Below are positions 7,348 through 15,767 of a stretch of 29,965 nucleotides of DNA, piece after piece (the stretch's first letter is position 1; every line of letters starts with the position of its first letter). The position numbers and the translations under genes were made by a program. The notes beneath the pieces are model-generated. The model was given only the letters and a program-made list of their open reading frames with translations. It ran no database searches and was not told where the DNA came from. Source of the DNA: CAZQXD01 sp964597315 (GTDB taxonomy: Bacteria > Pseudomonadota > Gammaproteobacteria > Competibacterales > Competibacteraceae); the NCBI GenBank assembly GCA_964597315.1, contig CAZQXD010000053.1, forward strand, positions 1 through 29,965, written 5' to 3'.

Positions 7348-8532
7348 ATGTTTGCCGAACGCATCGACCGCCTCACCAGCTCCCTGATTCGAGAGATTCT
7401 TGCTCTTGCCCAAAAACCCGAAGTGATTTCCTTCGCCGGCGGCCTACCGGCCCAAGAGGCCATGCCGGCCCTGGACCTGTCCGGCTTGCCAGTGGAACTG
7501 AGCCAGTACGGCACCACCGAGGGAGAACCGGAACTGCGGGCTGCCATCGCTGCTTATCTGGGTGGCCTGGGGGTGCGCTGCCGCCCCGAGCAAGTGCTGA
7601 TCACCACCGGTTCCCAGCAGGGTATCGACCTGGTGTCCAAGCTGTTTATCGACAAGGATGCCCCGGTGGCCGTGGAGACCCCTAGCTACCTGGCCGCCTT
7701 GCAAGCCTTTCGGTTATTCGGCGCCCGCTTCGAGGAGTTGCCCCTGTCTCCCGAGGGCATCGACCCGGCGCGACTCCGCCAGTTGATCCAGCAACGCCGT
7801 CCCGCCCTGGTGTATCTGATTCCCTGTTTCCAGAACCCCTCCGGGGTGTGCTACACCGAAGCGACGCGGGCGGAGGTTGCCCAGGTGCTGGCCGAAACCG
7901 GGGTGCCGTTGCTGGAAGACGAACCGTACCGGGAACTGGTCTTCGAGCCGGTGGATCGCGACCCGATCTGCGCCCGACTGGAAGCCGCGTCCTGGATGCT
8001 CACCGGGACGTTTTCCAAGACCGGTCTGCCGGGGCTGCGGGTGGGCTATATGGCCGCCTCCGAGAACATCTATCCTTATCTGGTGCGTCTCAAACAGTGT
8101 ACCGACCTGCACACCGCCCGCCACGGTCAGTGGTGGAATGCCCGCTTTCTAGGCTCCCCTGAGTTCCAGGAGCATCTGGAGCGGCTACGGAATTTCTACC
8201 GGCAGCGCCGGGATGCCATGCAGGCCGGCCTGGAGCGGCATCTGGGAGGGCTGGCTCACTGGGAGATGCCCCATGGCGGGCTGTTCTTCTGGGTGAAGCT
8301 GAACCAGGAGCTGGACACCCGGACGCTACTGGTCAAGGCGCTGGAGCGCAACGTGGCCTATATGCCCGGGGAGCCGTTTTTCGCCAACCCCGGTCACCCG
8401 GTCAGCTATATGCGTCTAAATTTCAGCCATGCCACCCCGGAACGCATGGACCAGGGCCTGAGGATTCTGGGGGAGGTGATCCGGGAAGCCCTGGATACGG
8501 AGAACGGGTCCGATGCGGCCATGGCTATCTGA
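7348..8532 (+). CDS. PLP-dependent aminotransferase, class I/II (2-aminoadipate/MocR-like group)
   Basis: A 394-residue fold-type I aminotransferase without an N-terminal DNA-binding domain. The PLP lysine is K224 in TGTFSKTGLPGLRVGY. Cofactor-contacting residues are visible as N163 in CFQNPSGVC, D191 and Y194 in LLEDEPYREL, and the early GGLPAQEAMP and YGTTEGEPELR segments. These are typical of the 2-aminoadipate/LysN-like and MocR-catalytic-domain group, which also includes aromatic and branched-chain aminotransferases. Substrate cannot be assigned from sequence alone. ATG 7348 was used; upstream sequence has no good ribosome binding site. It stands alone, 83 bp after ycgL and before a long intergenic region, with a hairpin 180 bp downstream. 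Confidence 0.9.
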   Translation: MFAERIDRLTSSLIREILALAQKPEVISFAGGLPAQEAMPALDLSGLPVELSQYGTTEGEPELRAAIAAYLGGLGVRCRPEQVLITTGSQQGIDLVSKLFIDKDAPVAVETPSYLAALQAFRLFGARFEELPLSPEGIDPARLRQLIQQRRPALVYLIPCFQNPSGVCYTEATRAEVAQVLAETGVPLLEDEPYRELVFEPVDRDPICARLEAASWMLTGTFSKTGLPGLRVGYMAASENIYPYLVRLKQCTDLHTARHGQWWNARFLGSPEFQEHLERLRNFYRQRRDAMQAGLERHLGGLAHWEMPHGGLFFWVKLNQELDTRTLLVKALERNVAYMPGEPFFANPGHPVSYMRLNFSHATPERMDQGLRILGEVIREALDTENGSDAAMAI

Positions 8533-8711
8533 GCTGGTCTGGGTGGCGGAACTGATGGTGGGAAAGTAGTAGCCCGGCCGGGTTGGCAACCAAGACGGTA
8601 TCTACAGAACTATAGAACTGGGTCCAATGCCCCCATGAGGATCTGATCCAGTCTGGCTGGAGAAGTAGAATTGCCCGGATGGCAATCTGGCAAGGTCCAG
8701 GGATGCTTTAC

Positions 8712-8748
8712 GGGACCCATCGTGTCCTAAAAGGACATGATGGGTCCC
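8712..8748. terminator. 16-bp imperfect hairpin after the aminotransferase gene
   Basis: GGGACCCATCGTGTCC (8712-8727) pairs with GGACATGATGGGTCCC (8733-8748) with one G-U wobble; adding the flanking T-A pair leaves a 3-nt loop. There is no real U-tract. Likely a transcription end for the aminotransferase gene, or a palindromic intergenic repeat unit. Confidence 0.5.
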
Positions 8749-8797
8749 TTGCGAGGAGTTCCGCTGACCGCATTGAAGTGAATTTTCGTCGGATTTT

Positions 8798-8826
8798 TTT
8801 ACAGATCATGAGCATAAAGATTGAAT
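8798..8826 (+). promoter_or_regulatory. Candidate sigma-70 promoter for the PEP-CTERM gene
   Basis: TTTACA (8798-8803), 17 bp, then TTGAAT (8821-8826) inside the AT-rich tract. The -35 matches 5 of 6 consensus bases and the -10 only 4 of 6. The leader would be about 125 nt. Confidence 0.3.
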
Positions 8827-8958
8827 AACATCTTATTTTTTATGTAAAAAACTGATTTTAGAGTAAATTATTTTTTTGGATTGAATCTTGCCTAACAATT
8901 TCCCGGTCATTATTCGAATGACTTGTGTCTATGTGTTGTTTGCGCGGGAGATTGGACA

Positions 8959-10254
8959 ATGAAAACAATTCATCAATACTCAGCTTCTTTGACAGCCAGC
9001 GTAGGCGCCGCGCTGTTGATGGCGTTACCCATGCCTGGCGTTTCCCAGATAGGGATTCCCTCAACGGTCAGCGCCACTGACGGCGACTGGAGCATTGCGG
9101 TGTCGCCAGGGGATTCCAGCGGCCTGTTCAGTTGGAGCTATCAGTCGCAATTTGATCATTTGTTTCAGCAGTGGTTTTGGTTTCGAGAAGGGGGAACGCT
9201 GGGGGGATTTTCCGTTCCCGAGCAACCTCTTGATAGCTTGGTGCTTATGGATGCTTTTAATCCCGCCGCCAACCAAATGCAGTTGAACTACGGTGATGCC
9301 AGCCAAGGGGACCCCATCGAAGTGGACGTACTTTATGAGTTGAGCGGGCCTAGTGCCAACTCGTCCACGATTTTCGAAACGGTGACCATCAAAAATGTCG
9401 CCGGTCGGCTTTTGGAACTGGAGTGGTTCGAATATACCGATTTGGACTTGGATAATTCGGCGTTTGGAGACTCCGGCCAGTTGGTCAGCGCCAATACGAT
9501 CAATCAGTTTACTCCCACCGGCACGTCGGTGGATGTGCGGGTCACGGGGGGGCCTAATCCCAATGATTACGCCCTGGAAGAGTACTCCATCCTGGTGGAC
9601 AGTTTGGAGGACAACGTGGAAACGGACTTGGCCACCTTCAACAAGGGGCCTTTGTTCGGGGTGGATGTGACCCACGCTTTCCAGTGGGGTCTGACCCTGA
9701 ACCCAGGCGAGGAGATCACCATCAGCAAGGAAAAAGCCGGCATCTTCGGGGAGATATCTGGAACGACCCAATTCGATCCCTTCGTGGTGCCCCCGGGTGA
9801 CGACGGTAGTTTCACGTTCTTCAACGCGGAGAGTGGTTTCTGGTGGGACCCGCCGTTCACCAATGCCTACGATTATGAAATCCTGTCTCCAGGCTCCCTG
9901 TTCACTCAGGTGGGGCTGCCCACCGGCATCAATCCCGTGGGCGAATTGTTCGAAATCATCGTCAATAACGCTGTGGTGGGTACAGTGGCTGGCGGTGACT
10001 TGTTTGATTTTAGCGGCTTGCCGGGAGGCGGAGTGGACGCTTTCCAAGTGGCCAATATCAATCCCCCGGGGGGCGTGGACAGCGCCTTGGCGGATGCCTT
10101 CCCTACCCAGCTATTTTTCAATCAGACATTCAACAACTTCCAGATGTCGCCGGTGCTGCCCAGTGCGCCGCCCACCGTGCCGACGCCATCAACCCTGGCA
10201 TTGGCGGGCCTGGGGTTGTTGGTCTGGAGAGTGAGGCGTCGGCGTCTCAACTGA
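8959..10254 (+). CDS. Secreted PEP-CTERM sorting-domain protein of unknown function
   Basis: A 431-residue exported protein. Residues 1-31 form a signal peptide ending ALLMALPMPGVSQ. The C-terminus has the three parts of a PEP-CTERM signal: a proline motif VPTPSTLAL (407-415), a hydrophobic segment AGLGLLVW and a basic RVRRRR cluster. The usual PEP is PTP here. Such proteins are recognised by exosortase at the inner membrane and delivered to the surface or extracellular matrix; no exosortase gene is in this window. The middle is acidic, rich in Asp, Gly, Asn and aromatic residues, with beta-type repeats and only generic similarity that I can see; no catalytic motif. ATG 8959 has GGGAG (8946-8950) 8 nt upstream; an upstream in-frame ATG at 8923 lacks one. 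The ribosome binding site, signal peptide and AT-rich promoter argue for an independently expressed single gene. Confidence 0.85.
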   Translation: MKTIHQYSASLTASVGAALLMALPMPGVSQIGIPSTVSATDGDWSIAVSPGDSSGLFSWSYQSQFDHLFQQWFWFREGGTLGGFSVPEQPLDSLVLMDAFNPAANQMQLNYGDASQGDPIEVDVLYELSGPSANSSTIFETVTIKNVAGRLLELEWFEYTDLDLDNSAFGDSGQLVSANTINQFTPTGTSVDVRVTGGPNPNDYALEEYSILVDSLEDNVETDLATFNKGPLFGVDVTHAFQWGLTLNPGEEITISKEKAGIFGEISGTTQFDPFVVPPGDDGSFTFFNAESGFWWDPPFTNAYDYEILSPGSLFTQVGLPTGINPVGELFEIIVNNAVVGTVAGGDLFDFSGLPGGGVDAFQVANINPPGGVDSALADAFPTQLFFNQTFNNFQMSPVLPSAPPTVPTPSTLALAGLGLLVWRVRRRRLN

Positions 10255-10267
10255 TCTTTCCTCACCA

Positions 10268-10292
10268 GCCCGCCGACCTCGGGTCGGCGGGC
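10268..10292. terminator. Bidirectional terminator-like hairpin between convergent genes
   Basis: GCCCGCCGACC (10268-10278) and GGTCGGCGGGC (10282-10292) form a perfect 11-bp stem with a 3-nt loop, in the 46-bp gap between the PEP-CTERM gene and fumarase. No strong U-tract on either side, but position and stability favour a shared terminator. Confidence 0.65.
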
Positions 10293-10300
10293 GCGGGGCT

Positions 10301-11821
10301 TCAGGCTTCCACTACCGGGATCTTGCCGATCTTGGCCCGCCACTCCCTAGGACCGGTGTTATGCACCGAACTGCCCTGGGTGTCCACCGCCACGGTCACC
10401 GGCATATCCTCCACCTCGAACTCATAGATCGCCTCCATGCCCAGTTCCTCGAAGGCCAGCACCCGGGATTTGCGAATGGCCTTGGAGACCAGATAAGCCG
10501 CCCCGCCCACGGCCATCAGATACACGGCCTTATTATCGCGAATGGCCTCGATGGCGGTGGGGCCACGCTCGGCCTTGCCCACCATGCCCAGCAGGCCGGT
10601 CTGCTCCAGCATGGTGCGGGTGAACTTGTCCATGCGGGTGGCGGTGGTGGGACCGGCGGGGCCGACCGCCTCGTCCCGCACCGGGTCCACGGGACCCACG
10701 TAGTAGATAAAGCGGTTGGTGAAGTCCACGGGTAGCTGCTCGCCCTTGGAGAGCATGTCCACCATGCGCTTGTGGGCAGCGTCCCGGCCGGTGAGCAGTT
10801 TGCCGTTGAGGAGCAGGGTCTCGCCGGGCTTCCAGTGGGCCACCTCCTCGGGGGTGACGGTATCCAGATTAACCCGCCGGGCGCCGACACTGGGGTCCCA
10901 GGTGATTTGGGGCCAGTCCTCCAGTTTAGGGGTGGGCAGTTCGGCCGGGCCGGAGCCGTCCAGTTCGAAGTGGACATGGCGGGTAGCAGCGCAGTTGGGG
11001 ATCATGGCCACCGGCTTGGAGGCGGCGTGGGTGGGATAGTCCATGATCTTCACGTCCAAAACCGTGGTCAGCCCCCCCAGCCCCTGGGCGCCAATCCCCA
11101 AGGCGTTGACTTTTTCGTAGAGTTCGACGCGCAGTTCTTCCACAGCGTTTCGGGGACCCCGGGCGATCAGCTCCTGGATGTCGATGGATTCCATCAACAC
11201 TGCCTTGGCCATCACCATGGCTTTCTCGGCGGTGCCGCCGATGCCAATGCCTAGCATCCCCGGGGGGCACCAGCCGGCGCCCATGGTGGGCACGGTTTTC
11301 AGAACCCAATCGACGATGCTGTCGGAGGGGTTGAGCATGACGAATTTGGACTTGTTTTCGGAGCCGCCGCCCTTGGCCGCCACATGCACGTCCACGGTAT
11401 CGCCCGGCGCCAGTTGCATATGGATCACCGCCGGGGTGTTGTCGCCGGTATTCTTGCGTTTGCCCGCAGGGTCCACCAGGATCGAGGCCCGCAGCTTGTT
11501 GTCCGGGTGCAGATAGGCCCGGCGCACCCCCTCGTTGACCATATCCTCCACGCCCATGGTGGCGTCATCCCAGCGCACGTTCATGCCGATCTTCAGAAAC
11601 ACGGTGACAATGCCCGTATCCTGACAGATGGGCCGGTGGCCCTCGGCGCACATCCGGGAGTTGATCAGAATCTGGGCCATAGCGTCCTTGGCGGCCGGGG
11701 AGGCCTCCAGTTCGTAAGCTTTGGCCAGGGCATCAATATAGTCTTTGGGATGGTAATAGGAGATGTATTGCAGGGCGTCGGCGATGCTTTGGATAAAGTC
11801 TTCCTGGGGAATGGATGTCAT
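10301..11821 (-). CDS. fumA: Fumarate hydratase, class I ([4Fe-4S])
   Basis: Reversible hydration of fumarate to L-malate in the TCA cycle, cytoplasmic. It is 506 residues, the fused single-chain class I form. Three cysteines with the family spacing should hold the [4Fe-4S] cluster: C66 in PICQDTG, C185 in GAGWCPPGMLG and C277 in MIPNCAATRHVHFEL. The C-terminal beta-domain begins around residue 330 and contains YYVGPVDP and GPAGPTTATRMD. GGAG upstream supports ATG 11821. Class I fumarases are oxygen-sensitive, which fits an organism with an FNR and a cbb3 oxidase. It is divergent from malic enzyme maeB, pairing two malate-metabolising genes; 283 bp lie between them, in which I see no clear operator. 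Confidence 0.96.
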   Translation of the reverse strand: MTSIPQEDFIQSIADALQYISYYHPKDYIDALAKAYELEASPAAKDAMAQILINSRMCAEGHRPICQDTGIVTVFLKIGMNVRWDDATMGVEDMVNEGVRRAYLHPDNKLRASILVDPAGKRKNTGDNTPAVIHMQLAPGDTVDVHVAAKGGGSENKSKFVMLNPSDSIVDWVLKTVPTMGAGWCPPGMLGIGIGGTAEKAMVMAKAVLMESIDIQELIARGPRNAVEELRVELYEKVNALGIGAQGLGGLTTVLDVKIMDYPTHAASKPVAMIPNCAATRHVHFELDGSGPAELPTPKLEDWPQITWDPSVGARRVNLDTVTPEEVAHWKPGETLLLNGKLLTGRDAAHKRMVDMLSKGEQLPVDFTNRFIYYVGPVDPVRDEAVGPAGPTTATRMDKFTRTMLEQTGLLGMVGKAERGPTAIEAIRDNKAVYLMAVGGAAYLVSKAIRKSRVLAFEELGMEAIYEFEVEDMPVTVAVDTQGSSVHNTGPREWRAKIGKIPVVEA

Positions 11822-12104
11822 GGAGCGGCTCCGGGAATGGCTATTTGCATAGTAGGGTTATTTTAGCAGTAAACCCGAATCCTACCGCCCAGCCTTGGGG
11901 GCGAAAATCCCTAGCGACGGCGTCTCGGTCTGTGTACCGGCTGTCCCCGGCAACGGCGCCTGGCGCCAGTTTCGCATTGTCCTGGCGCGCGCCGGGTACG
12001 GGCAAGCCTGCCGTCGCACTACCTTGGACTACACTGTGATTACCCGGCCGTCCGAGCATCGCCGCGAAGCCAAACAACTACTTGCCAGGAGAGAGGGGAA
12101 GCCC

Positions 12105-14426
12105 ATGTCCGACGCAGACCGCAAAGAACAGTTCAAGCAACAGGCCCTGCACTACCATCGCACCCCGGTACCGGGCAAGATCGCTGTGACCCCCACCAAG
12201 GCCCTGACCACCCAGCGGGATCTGGCCTTGGCTTACTCTCCTGGAGTGGCCTATGCCTGCGAGGCCATCGTGGACGATGCCAACGAGGCGGCCACGGTCA
12301 CGGCCCGGGGTAATCTGGTGGCGGTGATCTCCAACGGCACGGCGGTGCTGGGCCTGGGAGCTATCGGCCCACTGGCGTCCAAGCCGGTCATGGAAGGCAA
12401 GGGGGTGCTATTTAAGAAATTCGCTGGCATCGACGTGTTCGATATTGAGATTCAGGAACGCAACCCGGATAAATTGGTGGAGATTATCGCCAGTCTGGAG
12501 CCTACGTTCGGGGGCATCAATCTGGAGGACATCAAGGCCCCCGAGTGCTTCGCGGTGGAGACTCGGCTCAAGGAACGGATGAAAATTCCGGTGTTTCACG
12601 ACGACCAGCACGGTACGGCCATCATCGCTGCGGCGGCGATTCTGAACGGTCTGAAAGTGGTGGACAAGGACATTGGCCAGGTGCGGCTGGTGTGCAACGG
12701 CGCCGGTGCAGCGGGCATTGCCTGCCTGGATTTGCTGGTCAGCCTGGGGATGCAAAAACAGAACATCATTGTCTGTGACAGCCGGGGCGTGATCTACCAG
12801 GGCCGCGCCGAGGGTATGGACGACCGCAAGGCCGGTTATGCCGCCGCCACCCAAAAGCGCAGCCTGGCCGATGCGGTGGACGGCACGGATATCTTTCTGG
12901 GGGTCTCGGGACCGGGGCTGCTAAAGCCGGAAATGGTCCAGAGCATGGCCGACCAGCCCCTGATCCTGGCCCTGGCCAATCCGGTGCCGGAGATCTTGCC
13001 CGAGGAGGCTAAGGCAGTGCGCCCGGACGCCATCCTGGCCACCGGCCGTTCGGATTATCCCAATCAGGTCAACAATGTGTTGTGCTTCCCCTATTTGTTC
13101 CGGGGCGCCCTGGACGTGGGGGCCACCCAGATCAACGAAGCCATGAAATTGGCGGTGGTCAAGGCCCTGGCCGAGATGACCATGCAGGAGCCTCCCGAGG
13201 AGGTGGTGGCCGCTTACGGCGGTCAGGCCATGACCTTCGGGCCGGAGTATCTGATTCCCAAGCCCTTCGACCCGCGGCTGATCCTGGAGCTGCCGGTAGC
13301 GGTGGCCGAGGCGGCCATGGACTCCGGGGTGGCCACACGCCCCATCGAGGATATCAAGGTTTATCGTGAGCAACTCTCCAAGTTCGTGTTCCGCTCCGGG
13401 ATGATCATGAAGCCGGTATTCGAGCGGGCCAAGGGCGATCCCCGGCGGGTGGTCTATACGGAGGGCGAGGACGAGCGGGTGCTGCGGGCGGTGCAGGGGG
13501 TGGTGGACGAGGGCCTGGCCCGGCCCATTCTGATCGGTCGACCCGAGCGGGTGCTGGGACGGATCAAGACCCTGGGGCTACAGATCCGGCAGGACCGGGA
13601 CTTCCAGTTGATCGACCCCTTCAATAACCCCTATTACGAGGAATGCGTGACTGAATACCTGCGCCTGCGGGAGCGCCATGGGGTGGAACCGAGTCAGGCG
13701 CGCAACCGGGTCAACACCCGCACCACGGTGCTGGGAACATTGCTGGTGCGCCTGGGCTACGCCGATACCATGATCTGCGGCACCCTCAACCGCTTCGACC
13801 GGCATCTGGATTTTGTGTTCGAGGTGGGCGGTTTGGCCCCGGAGCATCAGACCGCCGCCACCATGAACATGTTGATCACCGGCAACGGCACCTTCTTTAT
13901 CGCCGACACCAATGTCAATCAAGACCCTAGCGCCGAGGAACTGGTGGACATTACCCTCATGGCCGCCGACTGGGTCAGGCGCTTCGGCATGGTCCCCAAG
14001 GTAGCTTTGTTATCCCATTCCAATTTTGGCTCCCGTAAGTCTGCTTCGGCCCAAAAGATGGCCGAGGCCGTGGCCTTGCTCCGGGAACGGGCGCCGGAGT
14101 TGGAAGTGGAAGGGGAGATGCACGCCGACACCGCCCTGTCGGAAGCCATGCGCAGCCGGATCTTCCCCAACTCCCGGCTCACCGGCAGCGCCAACCTGCT
14201 GATCATGCCCAGCGTGGACGCCGCCAATATCGCCTTCAATCTGGTGCGGATGGTGGCCGATGGGGTGGCGGTGGGGCCGATTCTGATGGGCCAGGGTTAT
14301 CCTGTGCATGTACTCACCAAGAACTCCACCGTGCGTCGCATTATCAATATGTCGGCAGTGGCGGTGGTGGATGCCCAGGAGCGCAACCCGGCTCCGGTCG
14401 CGCAGGAGGACGAAGCGGCGGAGTAA
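12105..14426 (+). CDS. maeB: NADP-dependent malic enzyme with phosphotransacetylase-like C-terminal domain
   Basis: Oxidative decarboxylation of malate to pyruvate and CO2, a source of NADPH. It is 773 residues, the two-domain MaeB architecture (E. coli 759). The malic domain (about 1-430) shows AYSPGVAYACEAI, metal/active-site segments EDIKAPECF (141-149) and HDDQHGTA (165-172), and the dinucleotide loop CNGAGAAG (198-204). The C-terminal part (about 435-765) resembles phosphate acetyltransferase, with YTEGEDERVLRAVQ and ITGNGTFFIADTNVNQDP; in MaeB this domain is regulatory (acetyl-CoA sensing). Start 12105 is set by AGGAGAGAGGGG just upstream; an in-frame extension to 11895 looks non-coding. 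It converges on the CBS gene, with a hairpin at 14438-14467. Confidence 0.96.
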   Translation: MSDADRKEQFKQQALHYHRTPVPGKIAVTPTKALTTQRDLALAYSPGVAYACEAIVDDANEAATVTARGNLVAVISNGTAVLGLGAIGPLASKPVMEGKGVLFKKFAGIDVFDIEIQERNPDKLVEIIASLEPTFGGINLEDIKAPECFAVETRLKERMKIPVFHDDQHGTAIIAAAAILNGLKVVDKDIGQVRLVCNGAGAAGIACLDLLVSLGMQKQNIIVCDSRGVIYQGRAEGMDDRKAGYAAATQKRSLADAVDGTDIFLGVSGPGLLKPEMVQSMADQPLILALANPVPEILPEEAKAVRPDAILATGRSDYPNQVNNVLCFPYLFRGALDVGATQINEAMKLAVVKALAEMTMQEPPEEVVAAYGGQAMTFGPEYLIPKPFDPRLILELPVAVAEAAMDSGVATRPIEDIKVYREQLSKFVFRSGMIMKPVFERAKGDPRRVVYTEGEDERVLRAVQGVVDEGLARPILIGRPERVLGRIKTLGLQIRQDRDFQLIDPFNNPYYEECVTEYLRLRERHGVEPSQARNRVNTRTTVLGTLLVRLGYADTMICGTLNRFDRHLDFVFEVGGLAPEHQTAATMNMLITGNGTFFIADTNVNQDPSAEELVDITLMAADWVRRFGMVPKVALLSHSNFGSRKSASAQKMAEAVALLRERAPELEVEGEMHADTALSEAMRSRIFPNSRLTGSANLLIMPSVDAANIAFNLVRMVADGVAVGPILMGQGYPVHVLTKNSTVRRIINMSAVAVVDAQERNPAPVAQEDEAAE

Positions 14427-14437
14427 CCAGGGGAGGC

Positions 14438-14467
14438 GGCTGCCCGGCTCGAGTGGCTCGGGCAGCC
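14438..14467. terminator. Terminator-like hairpin between maeB and CBS gene
   Basis: GGCTGCCCG (14438-14446) and CGGGCAGCC (14459-14467) form a perfect 9-bp stem with a 12-nt loop, in the 68-bp gap between convergent genes. No U-tract. Confidence 0.5.
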
Positions 14468-14494
14468 CTGTTCACAGAGGAAAAAGCGACGGGA

Positions 14495-15094
14495 TCAGGT
14501 GTCCTTGAGGGCGTCTTCCAGTTCGGCGAAGGTGGTGGCCTTCTGAGAGGAGTCGAGATTCAGGCCCAGTTGCTTGCCGATCTGGGACAGGGAGAAGATA
14601 CCTCGCACCGCCAGCTTGCCGGTGCCGGGATCCGTGTCCACCACCATGGCGTGTTGCCGACCGCAGTCCCGCAGGGTGGCGATGATATCCCCCACCTTGG
14701 CCGCTAGCACGTCTTCCATCATGAGCACTTCCAGCTTGCCCTTCAGGGTCATGATGTCCCGCACCAGCAGTTCGTCCCGTTTGGCGCCGCTTTTTTCCAT
14801 GATCCGCAGGGGCTTCTCACCCTCGATGTCACGGGCGGTGATCAGACCCTTGACCGTGCCGTCCGGGTCCCTCACCAAGAGCAGGCGGATTCCGCGCCTG
14901 ATCATATAGTCCAGCGCGGTGTTCAGGGGTGTGGAGAGTTCAGCGGTATAGGCGGTCACCTGGCGTAAATCCGTCATGACATCCACGGCGGGGTTATCCC
15001 CGGAGACCCGGTCCGGCAATTCCTGACGGGGCCGGAAATAGGAGGCACCTTGTTCGAGGGTACGAAACTTGAGGGGCGTATAATTCTTATACAT
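14495..15094 (-). CDS. CBS-domain protein
   Basis: A 199-residue cytoplasmic protein made largely of a tandem CBS (Bateman) module. CBS1 covers about residues 45-110, with TALDYMIRRGIRLLLVRDPD and VKGLITARDIEG. CBS2 covers about 110-185, with LLVRDIMTLKG, IIATLRDCGRQHAMVV and VRGIFSLSQIG. CBS pairs bind adenosine nucleotides and act as energy or ionic-strength sensors; no effector domain is attached, so it may regulate a partner. The start at 15094 has GGAG 7 nt upstream on the minus strand. The open frame upstream to 15646 is an overlap with the Nudix gene in another frame and was discarded. It follows the Nudix gene by 92 bp on the same strand. Confidence 0.88.
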   Translation of the reverse strand: MYKNYTPLKFRTLEQGASYFRPRQELPDRVSGDNPAVDVMTDLRQVTAYTAELSTPLNTALDYMIRRGIRLLLVRDPDGTVKGLITARDIEGEKPLRIMEKSGAKRDELLVRDIMTLKGKLEVLMMEDVLAAKVGDIIATLRDCGRQHAMVVDTDPGTGKLAVRGIFSLSQIGKQLGLNLDSSQKATTFAELEDALKDT

Positions 15095-15186
15095 CGGCAG
15101 ACTCCGTGCTGTGGCTGAAGTGTTCTGACCGCCATAACAAATAGACCTAAGCGGTCGGCTTGTAAATCCAAGACTCAGCAGGGCGG

Positions 15187-15633
15187 TTAGGGTTCCCTGC
15201 CGGTATTTCGGGGCGATTTCCCGATGATCCGATCCGACCAGGCGAGGATGGCCCGTACTCGGGGGGTGAACATCGTCCAGGCGTCGGCCCGGCTCACCCA
15301 TCGGTACTCGCTGTGTTCCGGCCTGCCCAGCAGGGGATTCACGGGCAGCCGCACCTCGGCGCGGGTGGTTTCGGCGACATAGTAGCGGGCGATTTTGTGG
15401 CCGTGGTTGTAGGGGCGTGTTTCCCGATAGCGATCCCCCCAGCGGAAGTTGAGGTCCGTGATCGTGGTTTCCTCCTCCACCTCCCGGATCGCCGCTTCCA
15501 GGGGTGTTTCGCCGGGCTCCACCATGCCCTTGGGAAAATCCCAATAATTGTAGGCGCGTAACACCAGGTAGAGATAGTGGTCGTGGTGTCGGCGTAGGAG
15601 AACTACCCCCGCCGACAGAATTCTGGTTGTCAT
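15187..15633 (-). CDS. Nudix hydrolase, diadenosine-polyphosphate-type
   Basis: A 148-residue Nudix hydrolase. The Nudix box occupies residues 36-58: G36, E42, R50-E51 and E54-E55 are all present, but the glycine of the final EExGU is T57. The start SAGVVLLRR with LVLRAYNYWDFPKG resembles the Ap4A hydrolase branch, which splits dinucleoside polyphosphates or related X-linked nucleoside diphosphates. The substrate cannot be fixed from sequence. It lies between the cco region and the CBS gene on the same strand. A possible theme is nucleotide signalling (Nudix making or removing an adenosine nucleotide that a CBS protein could sense), but this rests on adjacency only. Confidence 0.87.
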   Translation of the reverse strand: MTTRILSAGVVLLRRHHDHYLYLVLRAYNYWDFPKGMVEPGETPLEAAIREVEEETTITDLNFRWGDRYRETRPYNHGHKIARYYVAETTRAEVRLPVNPLLGRPEHSEYRWVSRADAWTMFTPRVRAILAWSDRIIGKSPRNTGREP

Positions 15634-15658
15634 CGCCCAAGCTCATTGTTGTTAGCCG

Positions 15659-15683
15659 CCCGTAGTCGGTAAGTGGCTACGGG
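15659..15683 (-). terminator. Hairpin downstream of the cco transcript
   Basis: CCCGTAG (15659-15665) and CTACGGG (15677-15683) form a 7-bp stem with an 11-nt loop, about 85 bp after the stop of the last cco-linked gene and just upstream of the Nudix gene. Possible terminator; no U-tract. Confidence 0.3.
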
Positions 15684-15767
15684 GTCGGTGCGGCATCCCT
15701 ACCTTGAACGAGAATAGCACTGGCTGGGCGGCGCTTGAAATACGCGTGCCGCTGACGGGGTGGGTCC

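Larger units (their letters stand above)
8533..8958. other. 426-bp intergenic region, AT-rich on its right side
   Basis: No convincing gene on either strand. The left part (8533-8700) is ordinary GC-rich DNA without recognisable signals. A long hairpin occupies 8712-8748. From about 8785 to 8890 the DNA becomes markedly AT-rich, with runs of A and T, unlike the rest of the window. This part holds a candidate promoter and an 8912-8919 ATTCGAAT palindrome nested in the short inverted repeat GTCATT/AATGAC (8906-8922), a possible operator. Confidence 0.6.

Noticed and set aside
9061..10047. 328-residue open frame on the minus strand opposite the PEP-CTERM gene
   Set aside because: No ribosome binding site or recognisable domain, while the plus-strand gene has a signal peptide, a sorting signal and a good ribosome binding site.
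11895..12104. N-terminal extension of maeB by 70 codons
   Set aside because: The strong ribosome binding site and family-like N-terminus are at 12105; the upstream codons carry no family sequence.
12105..14426. Reading maeB as a malic enzyme fused to an active phosphotransacetylase
   Set aside because: This two-domain form is standard for MaeB, where the C-terminal domain is regulatory, so it is not a novel fusion.
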